From positions 1-64,000 of the forward strand of contig CALHAI010000010.1 of the NCBI GenBank assembly GCA_937934295.1: a DNA stretch of 64,000 bases. The letters are read 5' to 3'. The position numbers and the translations under genes are program-made. This DNA comes from an uncultured Blastocatellia bacterium. Its GTDB lineage: Bacteria; Acidobacteriota; Blastocatellia; HR10. The notes below the pieces were generated by a model. The model ran no database searches, was not told the origin of the DNA, and saw nothing but the letters and a program-made list of their open reading frames with translations. This document shows positions 27,055 to 35,033 of this stretch, one piece after another; the stretch's first letter is position 1, and each line of letters opens with the position of its first letter.

Positions 27055-28035
27055 ATGGGGGCGCCCATGTTGACCTTCTTCATCCTCGTGACGTTCGGCC
27101 TCTTCGCCTTCGGGCTCTATTTGCTTTTGGTGCGGGGGCAGGAGGAGTACCAGCGCGCCATGTACAAGCGGCTGGAGAGCCTGCTGCGGTCGGAGACGGC
27201 CGAGAGGACGACCGAAGAGGCGATTCAGATCCTGCGCGAGGAGATCAAGAGCCAACTCCCATGGCTGCAACGGCTCGCCCTGCGCTTTCGATTGGGCAAC
27301 GAGTTATTTCGATTGATCGAGCAGGCGGACGTCAACATTCGTCCGCATCAACTACTGCTGCTGATCTTCGGCCTGACCGTGGGTGTGGGGACCTTCATGG
27401 GGATCATTCGAGGATCGCTGCTGGTGATGGCGATCACGGGCATGCTGGCCGGAGCGGCACCGATCTTCTATCTCGTGCGCATGCGACGGCACCGGATGCA
27501 GCAGTTCCTGGAGCAGCTGCCGGACGCGCTCGATCTCATGACGCGCGCCCTCCGCGCCGGTCACGCGTTCAGCAGCGCGCTCAACACGGTGGCCACTGAG
27601 ATGCCCGATCCCATCGCCAAGGAGTTTCGCCGCACATTCGAGGAACAGAATCTCGGGATGAATCTGAAAGTGGCACTGGAACATTTGATTGAGCGTGTGC
27701 CACTTCTCGACCTCCGGCTCTGCGTGACGGCCATCCTCATCCAGAAGGAGACCGGGGGGAACCTGGCCGAGATCTTGGAGAACATCGCCATGGTCATTCG
27801 GGATCGGTTCCGCATTCTCGGGCAAGTGCGCGTCTACACGGCGCAAGGGCGGATGACGGGATGGATCATCGGTCTGATCCCCTTCGCGTTGGCGTTTTAC
27901 ATCCATCTGGTCAGCCCGGACTATATCGAGGTGCTCTTCACGCATCCGGTGGGGAAGGCCATGGCGCTCATGGGGTTAGTGTTCGAGGGGCTGGGCGTGC
28001 TCATGATTCGCCGGATCGTCAACATCAGGGTGTGA
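27055..28035 (+). CDS. tadB: Tad pilus inner-membrane platform protein TadB
   Basis: TadB/CpaG is a GspF-like platform protein that partners TadC and the CpaF ATPase. One helix occurs at the N-terminus and two in the middle (LLLLIFGLTVGVGTFMGI and LVMAITGMLAGAAPIFYLV). The T2SSF core follows (QFLEQLPDALDLMTRALRAGHAF, VPLLDLRLCVTAILIQKETGG), with C-terminal helices after it. The start just after the cpaF stop has only a weak ribosome site, and the next Met (MLTFF, four codons on) is an alternative. Confidence 0.92.
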   Translation: MGAPMLTFFILVTFGLFAFGLYLLLVRGQEEYQRAMYKRLESLLRSETAERTTEEAIQILREEIKSQLPWLQRLALRFRLGNELFRLIEQADVNIRPHQLLLLIFGLTVGVGTFMGIIRGSLLVMAITGMLAGAAPIFYLVRMRRHRMQQFLEQLPDALDLMTRALRAGHAFSSALNTVATEMPDPIAKEFRRTFEEQNLGMNLKVALEHLIERVPLLDLRLCVTAILIQKETGGNLAEILENIAMVIRDRFRILGQVRVYTAQGRMTGWIIGLIPFALAFYIHLVSPDYIEVLFTHPVGKAMALMGLVFEGLGVLMIRRIVNIRV

Positions 28036-28044
28036 GGGGGGACA

Positions 28045-28986
28045 ATGGCGACGGCGATCGCGGTGCTGACCTTTCTGACGGTCCTGTCTTTGGTCTTAGC
28101 CGTGTACTACGCGCTCGCGCCACAGGCGCCGCCAGTGGTGGAACGGCTGGAGCAATTGAAGGAGCGGCAGACGATTCGCGGGATCTCGAGCGCGGAGGAG
28201 CGGAAGGCGCCCTGGGGGCAGTGGGCGCGTCGGTTCATCCAATTGGTCGGCCAACGATTCAGCTCGACCGAACGATCCAATGGGACCTTACGGAGGAGGC
28301 TCATGCGGGCCGGATTTTACGGTGAGATGGCCGTCGCCAACTACAATGGGATTCGCTTGGCTTTGGCCGTCGGCCTGCCACTCGTGTTCACCGTCATCTT
28401 GACGCTCTTGAGCATCCCGATCGTCGGGATGATGTTCGCCTTACCCGTGCTCGCGGTGATGGGGCTCTTCGCACCTCCGCTTGTGCTCGATTCGATGATC
28501 GCGCGACGGAGAGAACGCATTGAGCGGAGCCTGGCCGATGCTGTGGATCTGATGATCGCCTGTGTGGAGGCCGGATTGAGCATCAATGCGGCGATCCTGC
28601 GGGTCGCCCAGGAGTTGAAGACGGCTCATCCCGACATCGCGCAGGAATTACACTTGTGTGCGCTGGAGATTCGCGCTGGAAAACCGCGCGATGAGGCGTT
28701 TCGCGCATTGGGCGAGCGCACGGGCGTGAGAGATATGAAGGCGCTCGTGGCCATGCTCATTCAAACCGAACGATTCGGCACAAGCATCGCGCGCGCGCTG
28801 CGCGTGTTCGCCGATTCGTTGCGGACGAAACGGCGGCAGCGTGCCGAGGAGGCGGCTGCGAAGACGACGATCAAGTTGATTTTCCCCTTGGTCTTTTTCA
28901 TCTTCCCTGCTATTCTGATTGTGCTGTTGGGTCCCGGCTTGATCCGGATCATGGAGACGATCGGAGCGTTGACCGTGAAGAAGTGA
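28045..28986 (+). CDS. tadC: Tad pilus inner-membrane platform protein TadC
   Basis: This second GspF-like platform subunit of the Tad machine is 313 residues long, with an N-terminal helix. The pair of central helices begins at LALAVGLPLVFTVILTLL. The T2SSF domain carries SLADAVDLMIACVEAGLSINAAI and VRDMKALVAMLIQTERFGTSI, and the C-terminal helix is LIFPLVFFIFPAILIVLLGPGL. The start has GTGAGGGGGGAC in front, 10 bp after tadB. Confidence 0.92.
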   Translation: MATAIAVLTFLTVLSLVLAVYYALAPQAPPVVERLEQLKERQTIRGISSAEERKAPWGQWARRFIQLVGQRFSSTERSNGTLRRRLMRAGFYGEMAVANYNGIRLALAVGLPLVFTVILTLLSIPIVGMMFALPVLAVMGLFAPPLVLDSMIARRRERIERSLADAVDLMIACVEAGLSINAAILRVAQELKTAHPDIAQELHLCALEIRAGKPRDEAFRALGERTGVRDMKALVAMLIQTERFGTSIARALRVFADSLRTKRRQRAEEAAAKTTIKLIFPLVFFIFPAILIVLLGPGLIRIMETIGALTVKK

Positions 28987-29027
28987 GGGGGCCTGGTTGG
29001 AGCGAATCAAACTAAGGAGGGGGAACA

Positions 29028-29168
29028 ATGCAGACTCTGGCGATGGCACTGCAAGAGCAAGCAGAGCGGGGAGTGCCGACGACCAATTTGATCGTCCTCG
29101 CCGTGCTGATCGTCATCGCAGCGATCCTCCTGGTGGTGGTCGTGAGGAAGCGGCGAGCGCGGGAGTGA
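29028..29168 (+). CDS. Small single-pass membrane protein in the Tad locus
   Basis: This 46-residue ORF has an excellent Shine-Dalgarno (AAGGAGGGGGAAC). It encodes MQTLAMALQEQAERG, a single helix of about 20 residues (LIVLAVLIVIAAILLVVVV), and a basic tail RKRRARE. It lies 41 bp after tadC in the same direction. I do not recognise a family. The helix with a cytoplasmic Arg/Lys tail suggests a small accessory subunit of the pilus platform (inference). Confidence 0.6.
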   Translation: MQTLAMALQEQAERGVPTTNLIVLAVLIVIAAILLVVVVRKRRARE

Positions 29169-29250
29169 GCGGTTGACCGGCCAGAGGCTCTCGCGCTCGG
29201 CATCGGTCCCCTGAAGAAGCGCTCAAGGGGGGATCACGGATTTAGGCCCT

Positions 29251-29595
29251 ATGAAGGTCTGGAACGCGACGCGAGAGGTCTGGCTGGCATTACATGTCGA
29301 GGTGGCGGATCGGTTCGTCCGACGGCTCGTGGGGCTGCTCGGACGAAGGTCGCTGCCTCCCGAACACGGTCTGCTGATCACGCGGTGTGATTCGATTCAC
29401 ACCATAGGGATGTGCTTTCCCATCGATGTCGTCTTCGTAGATCAAGACGCCCGAGTCGTCACAGTGATCGAATCGCTGCGGCCGTTTCGCGTCGTCTTCC
29501 CGATCCGGCGCGCTATCGCCGTCCTCGAACTCCCGGTGGGGACGATCCAGCGGACTCGCACGGGTGTGGGGGATGAATTGCATTTCCTCGCATGA
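29251..29595 (+). CDS. DUF192 family protein
   Basis: A 114-residue protein of the DUF192 fold. Diagnostic strings are RLVGLLGRRSLPPEHGLLI, CDSIHTIGMCFPIDVVFVD, RVVTVIESLRPFRV and AVLELPVGTI. Function is unknown, and members are often secreted or near the envelope. Here it has no signal peptide and sits between tadC and the TadD-like gene, so it is likely co-transcribed with the pilus genes. Confidence 0.85.
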   Translation: MKVWNATREVWLALHVEVADRFVRRLVGLLGRRSLPPEHGLLITRCDSIHTIGMCFPIDVVFVDQDARVVTVIESLRPFRVVFPIRRAIAVLELPVGTIQRTRTGVGDELHFLA

Positions 29596-29617
29596 AGGGT
29601 CAACAAGGAGGTGGAGG

Positions 29618-30619
29618 ATGAAAGGCGCTCGAAGATGGCATGGGCGGACGCTTCTCGGCCTCATGATCCTCGTGGTCTTTCTCGGGACGGGATGTACGAC
29701 ATTGCGGTCCGGCTTGCGGAAGCTCTTGGTCGTCGAGGTGAAGCCAAAGGAAGCCGAAGGACGTCGCTTCGCGACCGATGTCCCCGTGCGTCCCCGTGTG
29801 GAGGTGGTCAACGGCGTGCCTTCCGAGGGCAAGGGCGATGTCTTGTCGGTCTATCAAGAGCTGGCGATGCTTCGACCGGAGGATCCCCTGGTGCGATTCC
29901 ATCTGGGGAAGGCGTACCTGGAACGCGGATTGCTCGATCAGGCGATCTTCGAGCTGGATATGGCGACATCTCTGGATCCGAAACGAGCGGAAGGGTTCGT
30001 GTTGCTCGGACGGGCGCTGCGCCTGAAAGGCCAGTACGATTTGGCGATCGCGAAGTTGCGGGCGGCGACGGTCCTTGATCCGAACTACGTGGAGGCCTTG
30101 ATCGAACTGGGCATCTGTTGGGATCAGCGGGGATTCTACGAGCGGGCGCGGCAAGCCTATCGGCACGCGTTGCGCTTGCGCCCGAAGGACCCTGACATTT
30201 ACAACAACCTCGGCGTCTCCTATCTCTACGAAGGCGACATCGAGAGCGCGCTGAAATATCTCAAGAGAGCGTGGCAGTTGGATCCGACCAATTCGCAGAC
30301 GAATAACAACTTGGCGCTCATCGCGGCTCGACGGCGCCAATACGATCTGGCGTTCGAGTACTTCGCGCGCGCTCATGGAGCGGCTGTCGCGCACAGCAAC
30401 GTGGGATATCTGCTGCTGCGCGATGGTGAGCTGGAGAAGGCCATCGTCCATTTGCGAGAGGCCGTTCGATTGCGGCCGAACTCGCTGCGTGCGCTCGCCC
30501 ACTTGGAATCGGCCTTGCGCTTGAGTGGACGCGTGGCGGAGGCCGAACAGGTCCACGCGCAGTACCTGAAAGCTCAATCGACCAAAGTCCTCTCGTCCGT
30601 TCCTTCGCCAAATCGGTGA
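29618..30619 (+). CDS. TadD-like TPR lipoprotein
   Basis: A 333-residue protein beginning MKGARRWHGRTLLG with lipobox FLGTGC, so probably an outer-membrane lipoprotein. From about residue 85 it is built of six to seven TPR repeats, for example PLVRFHLGKAYLERGLLDQA, AEGFVLLGRALRLKGQYDLA and PDIYNNLGVSYLYEGDIESA. TadD is the pilotin-like TPR lipoprotein that closes many tad operons, and position and architecture fit. The start has AAGGAGGTGGAGG in front, 22 bp after the DUF192 gene. Confidence 0.82.
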   Translation: MKGARRWHGRTLLGLMILVVFLGTGCTTLRSGLRKLLVVEVKPKEAEGRRFATDVPVRPRVEVVNGVPSEGKGDVLSVYQELAMLRPEDPLVRFHLGKAYLERGLLDQAIFELDMATSLDPKRAEGFVLLGRALRLKGQYDLAIAKLRAATVLDPNYVEALIELGICWDQRGFYERARQAYRHALRLRPKDPDIYNNLGVSYLYEGDIESALKYLKRAWQLDPTNSQTNNNLALIAARRRQYDLAFEYFARAHGAAVAHSNVGYLLLRDGELEKAIVHLREAVRLRPNSLRALAHLESALRLSGRVAEAEQVHAQYLKAQSTKVLSSVPSPNR

Positions 30620-30807
30620 GGCCTTCCCCCTGGCTCGAAAGGGGCATCGGTAACCAGCGCTCCGATACGGCCTCCCTTCTTGGGTGAGCGGCCACGCCCA
30701 TCTGCTCTCCTGCGGGCGAAGGCGTGGGTTAAGCGTCCTTCTCTTCCAGCATGGGAAAGGCATCATCCTTTCCTCCGGGAGATGGGCTTCTTCCTTGGAA
30801 AAGGGCT

Positions 30808-30839
30808 TGACCTTGCAGTGAGCGATAAGGTTTATACTG
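30808..30839 (+). promoter_or_regulatory. MerR-type promoter/operator of the first merR operon
   Basis: TTGACC (30808-30813) and TATACT (30834-30839) are separated by 20 bp, longer than the sigma70 optimum. The spacer holds an inverted repeat ACCTT (30811-30815) / AAGGT (30828-30832). Overlong spacers with a central dyad are the hallmark of MerR-family activation by DNA untwisting, and the arms resemble the CueR copper operator. Confidence 0.75.
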
Positions 30840-30859
30840 GTCGGTGAAAGGAAGGGGAG

Positions 30860-31309
30860 ATGTCGGGTAAGCGGTACCTCATCGGCGAATTGGCGCGGGC
30901 CGCCGGGGTGACGCCCCAGACGATTCGGTACTATGAGCGAATGGGATTGCTGGAGCGACCATCCCGCACGTCGTCGGGCTACCGGCTCTATGGGGACGAT
31001 GCGCTAGGGCGGCTGCGGTTCGTTCGGGCGGCCCAGTCGCTCGGATTCTCACTTCGAGAGATTCGGGAGTTGATCGCCCTCAGTCGCGCGGGGCGCTCGC
31101 CCTGCGCGCGGGTGCGGGCAGTACTCCGAGAGAAACTTCAGGGGCTCAATCGGCGGATCGCCGAGCTGCGGGCCTTTCGCCGCGAGCTGGCTGCCGCCGT
31201 TCGCGCTCTGGAGACGTTGCCTGATCAGGCGGATTCCTCGTCAACGGTCTGCTCGCTGATCCTGACGCTGGCCCGGCCTCGCTCCCCGAATCATCGAGAG
31301 GAGGGATGA
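30860..31309 (+). CDS. MerR-family metal-responsive regulator (first)
   Basis: A 149-residue MerR protein with the N-terminal winged helix YLIGELARAAGVTPQTIRYYERMGLL, SGYRLYGDDALGRLRFVRAAQSLGFSLREI, then a dimerisation helix. Cys residues at SPCARV and STVCSLI lie where metal-sensing MerR/ZntR/CueR proteins place ligands. It sits directly downstream of its own MerR-type promoter, so it is probably autoregulated. Its stop overlaps the start of a small Cys-rich exported peptide. The metal is not certain: the operator looks Cu-like, the neighbours are Hg-like. Confidence 0.88.
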   Translation: MSGKRYLIGELARAAGVTPQTIRYYERMGLLERPSRTSSGYRLYGDDALGRLRFVRAAQSLGFSLREIRELIALSRAGRSPCARVRAVLREKLQGLNRRIAELRAFRRELAAAVRALETLPDQADSSSTVCSLILTLARPRSPNHREEG

Positions 31310-31488
31310 GGGCTATGCAATGGACACGACGGAGCCTGCTTCGCCTGCTTCTCTTGAGCGTGGCGCTCGGGACGGGCGCACTCTATGGGTTCAAAGCTTC
31401 GGAGAGCCCGTCGAGCTGTCCGGGTCGGATCGTATGCCCACTCACAGGGAAGCTCATCTGCCGGGACGCATGCCCGCTGACGAAGTAG
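31306..31488 (+). CDS. Small exported Cys-rich peptide in the MerR operon
   Basis: This 60-residue ORF overlaps the merR stop by 4 bp (ATGA). An Arg-rich start (MRAMQWTRRSLLR) and a hydrophobic helix (LLLLSVALGTGALYGF) form a signal or anchor. The short exported tail holds four cysteines in a partly repeated pattern: SSCPGRIVCPLTG and LICRDACPLTK. CPLT occurs twice. The pattern suggests a thiol metal ligand or scavenger outside the membrane, controlled by the adjacent regulator. I do not recognise an established family. The real start could be the internal Met (MQWTRR). Confidence 0.7.
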   Translation: MRAMQWTRRSLLRLLLLSVALGTGALYGFKASESPSSCPGRIVCPLTGKLICRDACPLTK

Positions 31489-31590
31489 GGCGGTGAGGCG
31501 ACTGGTCTGGGAGCGCCCGCGAGGGCGCTCCTTCCAGTTGTCGTTACGTTCGCGATGAGGGAGGTGGAGTCCAGCACGAGAGAGGGAACA

Positions 31591-32046
31591 ATGCTGCGAA
31601 TCGGGCAAGTGGCTGCCCGCAGCGGCGTCAGCGTTGATACCCTTCGCTACTATGAGCGGCTTGGACTTGTGCCACAGCCGACCCGAACGCAGAGTGGCTA
31701 CCGGCTCTATGAGGAGCGCGTCGTGGAGCGGATTGGCTTCATCAAGCGAGCGCAGCGGTTCGGCTTCACGCTGGAGGAGATTAAGCGGATGCTGAGTCTG
31801 GAGATCGCTGACCCTCGGACCTGCGAGCAGGTCTTGAAGATGATCGAGCACAAGCTTGAGGATCTCGACCAGCAGTATGAGCAGCTCAAACGTCTAAGGC
31901 GGGAGCTATCGGCCTATCGGATCGCATGCCAACGGGCGATCGCCGGAAGGAAAGGCTGTCCGGTCATGGAAGATCTGATTCTCCCGCAACGCCAAAGCGG
32001 TGGCCGCGCAAAGAAAGCGCCCAAAAGATCGGGGAGAAAGACATGA
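31591..32046 (+). CDS. merR: MerR-family regulator with the three-cysteine mercury-type signature
   Basis: A 151-residue MerR regulator with MLRIGQVAARSGVSVDTLRYYERLGL and SGYRLYEERVVERIGFIKRA. The C-terminal half conserves three cysteines with MerR(Hg) spacing: RTCEQVLKMIEHKL (Cys82-like), RIACQRA (Cys117-like) and RKGCPVMEDL (Cys126-like). That strongly suggests Hg(II) or a similar thiophilic metal. The start has GAGGGAAC in front. It lies upstream of the MerT-HMA fusion, whose promoter has a MerR-type dyad. The last 20 residues are basic and Gly/Lys-rich. Confidence 0.9.
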   Translation: MLRIGQVAARSGVSVDTLRYYERLGLVPQPTRTQSGYRLYEERVVERIGFIKRAQRFGFTLEEIKRMLSLEIADPRTCEQVLKMIEHKLEDLDQQYEQLKRLRRELSAYRIACQRAIAGRKGCPVMEDLILPQRQSGGRAKKAPKRSGRKT

Positions 32047-32122
32047 GTATTCGCAGGGTATACGCGGATGGGTGAGCTCAGCCGCTGGTGGAGCCTTGCG
32101 CGGTGTTGGAAAAAAGAGGGGC

Positions 32123-32154
32123 TTGACTCTGGAGGTGACTCCAGGGATTATGCT
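32123..32154 (+). promoter_or_regulatory. MerR-type promoter/operator of the MerT-HMA operon
   Basis: TTGACT (32123-32128) and TATGCT (32149-32154) flank a 20-bp spacer. The spacer contains a perfect inverted repeat CTGGAG (32129-32134) - GTGA - CTCCAG (32139-32144). The arrangement is nearly that of ZntR/MerR promoters and lies 40 bp before the structural genes, so the three-Cys MerR is the likely activator. Confidence 0.8.
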
Positions 32155-32193
32155 CTCGCGTGTGAGATCGAGCGATAAAAGGAGGACGGAACG

Positions 32194-33000
32194 ATGAAGG
32201 GGAAACTCGCACTGGGCGCATCGCTTGTTGCAGCGATCACGGCATCGCTTTGTTGTCTTTGGCCGCTCGCGGCTGTGCTGCTTGGCCTGAGCAGTTTCGG
32301 CGCGGCCGCCGTGTTCGAAGCGTGGCGACCGTATGGGCTCGGTGTCACTGTGACGTTGCTCGCCGTGGCGTTTTATCTCACCTATTGCAAGCGGGAAGTC
32401 GCTTGTGCCGACGGAGCGTGCACGGTGCCAGATGGCTCGCGACGGAATAAGCTCGTGCTCTGGATCACCACAGTCGTGATCGTGGCATTTGCGGCATTCC
32501 CGTATTATTCCGCGCGGCTGTGGGTGGCGAGCGAGCACTCTGCATCAGGCGCACAAGCCGTAGCCGAGCGGCTCGCCAGGGTGCAGCTGACCATCAGCGG
32601 AATGACTTGCGACAAGTGCGGGGCGCGCGTGGAGGCTGCATTCAAAGCGATCCCTGGCGTGCGATCGGTGACGGTGAGCTTCGAAAAAGGTGAGGCCATT
32701 GTCGAGTATGATCCGGCGCGGATGAAGACAGATCAGTTGGTCGAAGCGGTCAGGAAGCTAGCCACCCCCCGCCACAGGTTCCAAGTCGAAACCATGACGG
32801 CGACAATTCTCATCGAGGGGATGACGTGCGCAGGCTGCGCCGAATCGGTCCGGCACGTGCTCGCCCAGCGTGAGGGAGTGACATCGGTCGAGGTGAGTTT
32901 CGAGAAGAAGCAGGCCGTTATGACCTTCGATCCGGCGAAGGTCACTCTTGAGGAATTGATCGAAGCCGTCACCCAGATCGGATTCAAGGCCAAGTTATGA
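32194..33000 (+). CDS. MerT-like mercuric transporter fused to two MerP-like HMA domains
   Basis: The N-terminal 110 residues resemble MerT: helix 1 carries the metal-relay pair SLCCLWPL, and a cytoplasmic loop has CKREVACADGAC. A third helix follows (LVLWITTVVIVAFAAFPYYSA). Two ferredoxin-fold HMA domains come next, each with GMTCxxC: GMTCDKCGARVEAAF (about residues 130-200) and GMTCAGCAESVRHVL (about 200-268). MerP normally is a separate periplasmic protein, so this is a transporter-chaperone fusion. It would import Hg(II) or another soft metal. SD AAGGAGG precedes the start. The stop overlaps the next gene (ATGA). Confidence 0.9.
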   Translation: MKGKLALGASLVAAITASLCCLWPLAAVLLGLSSFGAAAVFEAWRPYGLGVTVTLLAVAFYLTYCKREVACADGACTVPDGSRRNKLVLWITTVVIVAFAAFPYYSARLWVASEHSASGAQAVAERLARVQLTISGMTCDKCGARVEAAFKAIPGVRSVTVSFEKGEAIVEYDPARMKTDQLVEAVRKLATPRHRFQVETMTATILIEGMTCAGCAESVRHVLAQREGVTSVEVSFEKKQAVMTFDPAKVTLEELIEAVTQIGFKAKL

Positions 33001-33491
33001 GTTCGGTAAAGAAGGGGAGCGATATGGCCGACTGTTGCTCCATCGCCGTTACGCCACAGGAAGCGCAATCCCGATGCCGCGTCTGCGGTCGGAAAGGGCT
33101 GATGGTGACGCGGCGGACGATGGAGCACTTACTCACGGAGTCGGCCTTGGCGTGCCTAGCCGATCACGCCTATTACTTTTGCGCGACGCCAGCGTGTCCG
33201 GTCGTGTATTTCTCGAACCAGGCCGACTCCTACTTCCACAAAGGCGAGGTGAAGGTCCGTGTCGGGCTCAAGGAGACCGAGGACCCGGTGCCCCTCTGCT
33301 ATTGCTTCGGCATCACCAAAAAGATGGTGCTCGATGAGATCGCGGCGACAGGACAAACGACCATCCCCGACTTCATTAAAGCGCAAGTGAAAGCTGGCCG
33401 TTGCGCCTGCGAGATCAAAAATCCATCGGGCCGCTGCTGTCTGGGAATCGTGATGGAGGTTGCGCGCAGGGCCCTGAAAGCGAGGGAGTGA
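32997..33491 (+). CDS. CopZ-like Fe-S/zinc metallochaperone domain protein
   Basis: This 164-residue protein holds about ten cysteines. The N-terminal part has CRVCGRKG and YYFCATPACPVVYF (zinc-type pairs). The C-terminal part has LCYCFGITKKMVLDEI, GRCACEIKNPSGRCCLGIV, the BFD-like [2Fe-2S] pattern. This matches the N-terminal domain of Archaeoglobus CopZ and the family of putative iron-sulfur metallochaperones. It would accept or reduce the incoming metal in the cytoplasm (inference). A downstream Met (MADCC, nine codons on) is a possible start. Confidence 0.85.
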   Translation: MSSVKKGSDMADCCSIAVTPQEAQSRCRVCGRKGLMVTRRTMEHLLTESALACLADHAYYFCATPACPVVYFSNQADSYFHKGEVKVRVGLKETEDPVPLCYCFGITKKMVLDEIAATGQTTIPDFIKAQVKAGRCACEIKNPSGRCCLGIVMEVARRALKARE

Positions 33492-34147
33492 GCACCCGCC
33501 TCAGCCCATGCGGGCTCTGGCCGAGACCGCGCGCACTCCCAGAAGGTGAGCTGTGAAGGTCGAACACGGTGTCCCAGACGGTCGCTCTGACTGCGGCGGG
33601 TGTGGCGTGCCCGGTTCAGGTCATGACGATCCTTGGAGCGACGGCCAGTACTTCGTGCGTCTTAGCTCGGGCTAGGACTTTGCCTCCCCTTTCTCGTCGC
33701 CGCGAATATCGGGTTTTTCCTTCAGGGGATCAACGACCACTGGGGTCAGACGTCTTCTTGAGCTTCGATGAGGAGGCGCCGGAGGTGGTCAACGGGAATC
33801 GTCCTTAATCGCGAAGGCGACGACTGGGGGAGCACGAGGCATCCAGGGTCGGAGCGACCCCCAATGTATCTGGCAGCAACTGCGGCGGAGAAAGCATCGT
33901 CATGGTATTCGTGGGCCGTGGGGAGAGAAATCAAAAAGCGAGCGCTCACGACAGCGTCGGCGCGAGATAGCCGATGCTTCGAGCGGGAACGAACCCCGCA
34001 AGGGAGCACGGAGGAACATCACCTTCACCATGTGACGCATCACCGTGGGGGGAGCTGGACTGGCTTGTGCGTTTTACTTCGTTCTCTCCTTCGATCCGAC
34101 ACGGGGAGATTGTCAGTGGAATTCGCTTTTTGGTATTTTGGAAGCCC
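33492..34147. other. 656-bp stretch without a supportable gene
   Basis: No mercuric reductase or other cargo follows the metal operon. A minus-strand frame of 87 codons (33746-34009) and plus-strand frames of similar size have no recognisable motif, start site or neighbour logic. The region may be the scar of a deleted distal mer gene, but nothing in it can be aligned by eye to MerA. Confidence 0.4.
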
Positions 34148-35023
34148 ATGCGCGCCTGTCTCGTGGTCAATCCACAAGCCGGGCGAGGGCGAGCCGGCCG
34201 ATTCGCCACGCGCGTATGGGCGCTTCTGCGGCAGACGTTTCACGATCTGGAAATGGCGCTCAGCCAGAGCGCCCAGCACGTGACGGCGCTGGCTTTGGAG
34301 GCCGTGCGTGCCGGATATGACCTACTCATCGGATGCGGGGGCGATGGTACGGTGCATTACCTTCTGCCGTCGGTCTTCGGGAGCTCGGTGACGCTCGGCA
34401 TTATCCCATTGGGGAGCGGAAACGATCTGGCGCGCGGCCTTGGCATCCCGCGCGACTATGGGGTCGCGTGTGACGTGCTCGCTCTGGGGCGGACGCGAGC
34501 GCTCGACTTGGCGCGCATCGGCGATCGGTTCTTTGCGTCTGTGGCGAGTGTGGGGTTGAGCGCCGAGGTCAATCGGATCGCGAACGCTCGAGCTGCGACC
34601 GCCTTCGGCGGCCGATGGCGATACCTGGGAGCCCTCTTTCGAGGGCTCCGCTCGTATGCGCCATGTTCACTCCGCCTTTGGGTGGACGAACGCGAGCTCG
34701 AGCGCGAGGTGGTGCTCGCCGCTGTCGGCAATGGGGCGTTCTTCGGCGGGGGATTCAAGATCCTTCCCCATGCGGAAGTAGATGATGGATGGCTCGATCT
34801 CTGCCTTGTGAATCGCTTGGATCGATTGCAGATCCTGCGGGCGATTCCTTCTGTGTATCGAGGACGCCATTGGGAGCATCCGGCGGTGGAGTTTTACCGT
34901 GCGCGGCGGATTCGGATTCTTTCGACCGAGCCGTTGTCGGTTTTCGCCGATGGGGAATACATCCAAGAGACGCCCGTGACGATCGAGATCGTCCCCCGGG
35001 CCATTCACGTCGTCGTTCCGTGA
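34148..35023 (+). CDS. YegS/diacylglycerol-kinase family lipid kinase
   Basis: This 291-residue lipid kinase of the DAGK/YegS/BmrU family opens MRACLVVNPQAGRGRAG, has the ATP-binding GGDGTVHYLLP, then IIPLGSGNDLARGLGIP and the C-terminal lobe VGNGAFFGGGFKILPHAEVDDGWLDL. EPLSVFADGEYIQETPV ends it, as in family members. It phosphorylates a lipid hydroxyl at the membrane. A 59-codon upstream extension of the frame is not family-like and was dropped. Confidence 0.92.
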   Translation: MRACLVVNPQAGRGRAGRFATRVWALLRQTFHDLEMALSQSAQHVTALALEAVRAGYDLLIGCGGDGTVHYLLPSVFGSSVTLGIIPLGSGNDLARGLGIPRDYGVACDVLALGRTRALDLARIGDRFFASVASVGLSAEVNRIANARAATAFGGRWRYLGALFRGLRSYAPCSLRLWVDERELEREVVLAAVGNGAFFGGGFKILPHAEVDDGWLDLCLVNRLDRLQILRAIPSVYRGRHWEHPAVEFYRARRIRILSTEPLSVFADGEYIQETPVTIEIVPRAIHVVVP

Positions 35024-35033
35024 AGGAGGGAGG

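Noticed and set aside
33492-34147. Search for a MerA or transposase remnant after the CopZ-like gene
   Set aside because: None of the short frames shows the MerA FAD/NAD motifs, its CVNVGCVP active site, or a transposase DDE pattern.
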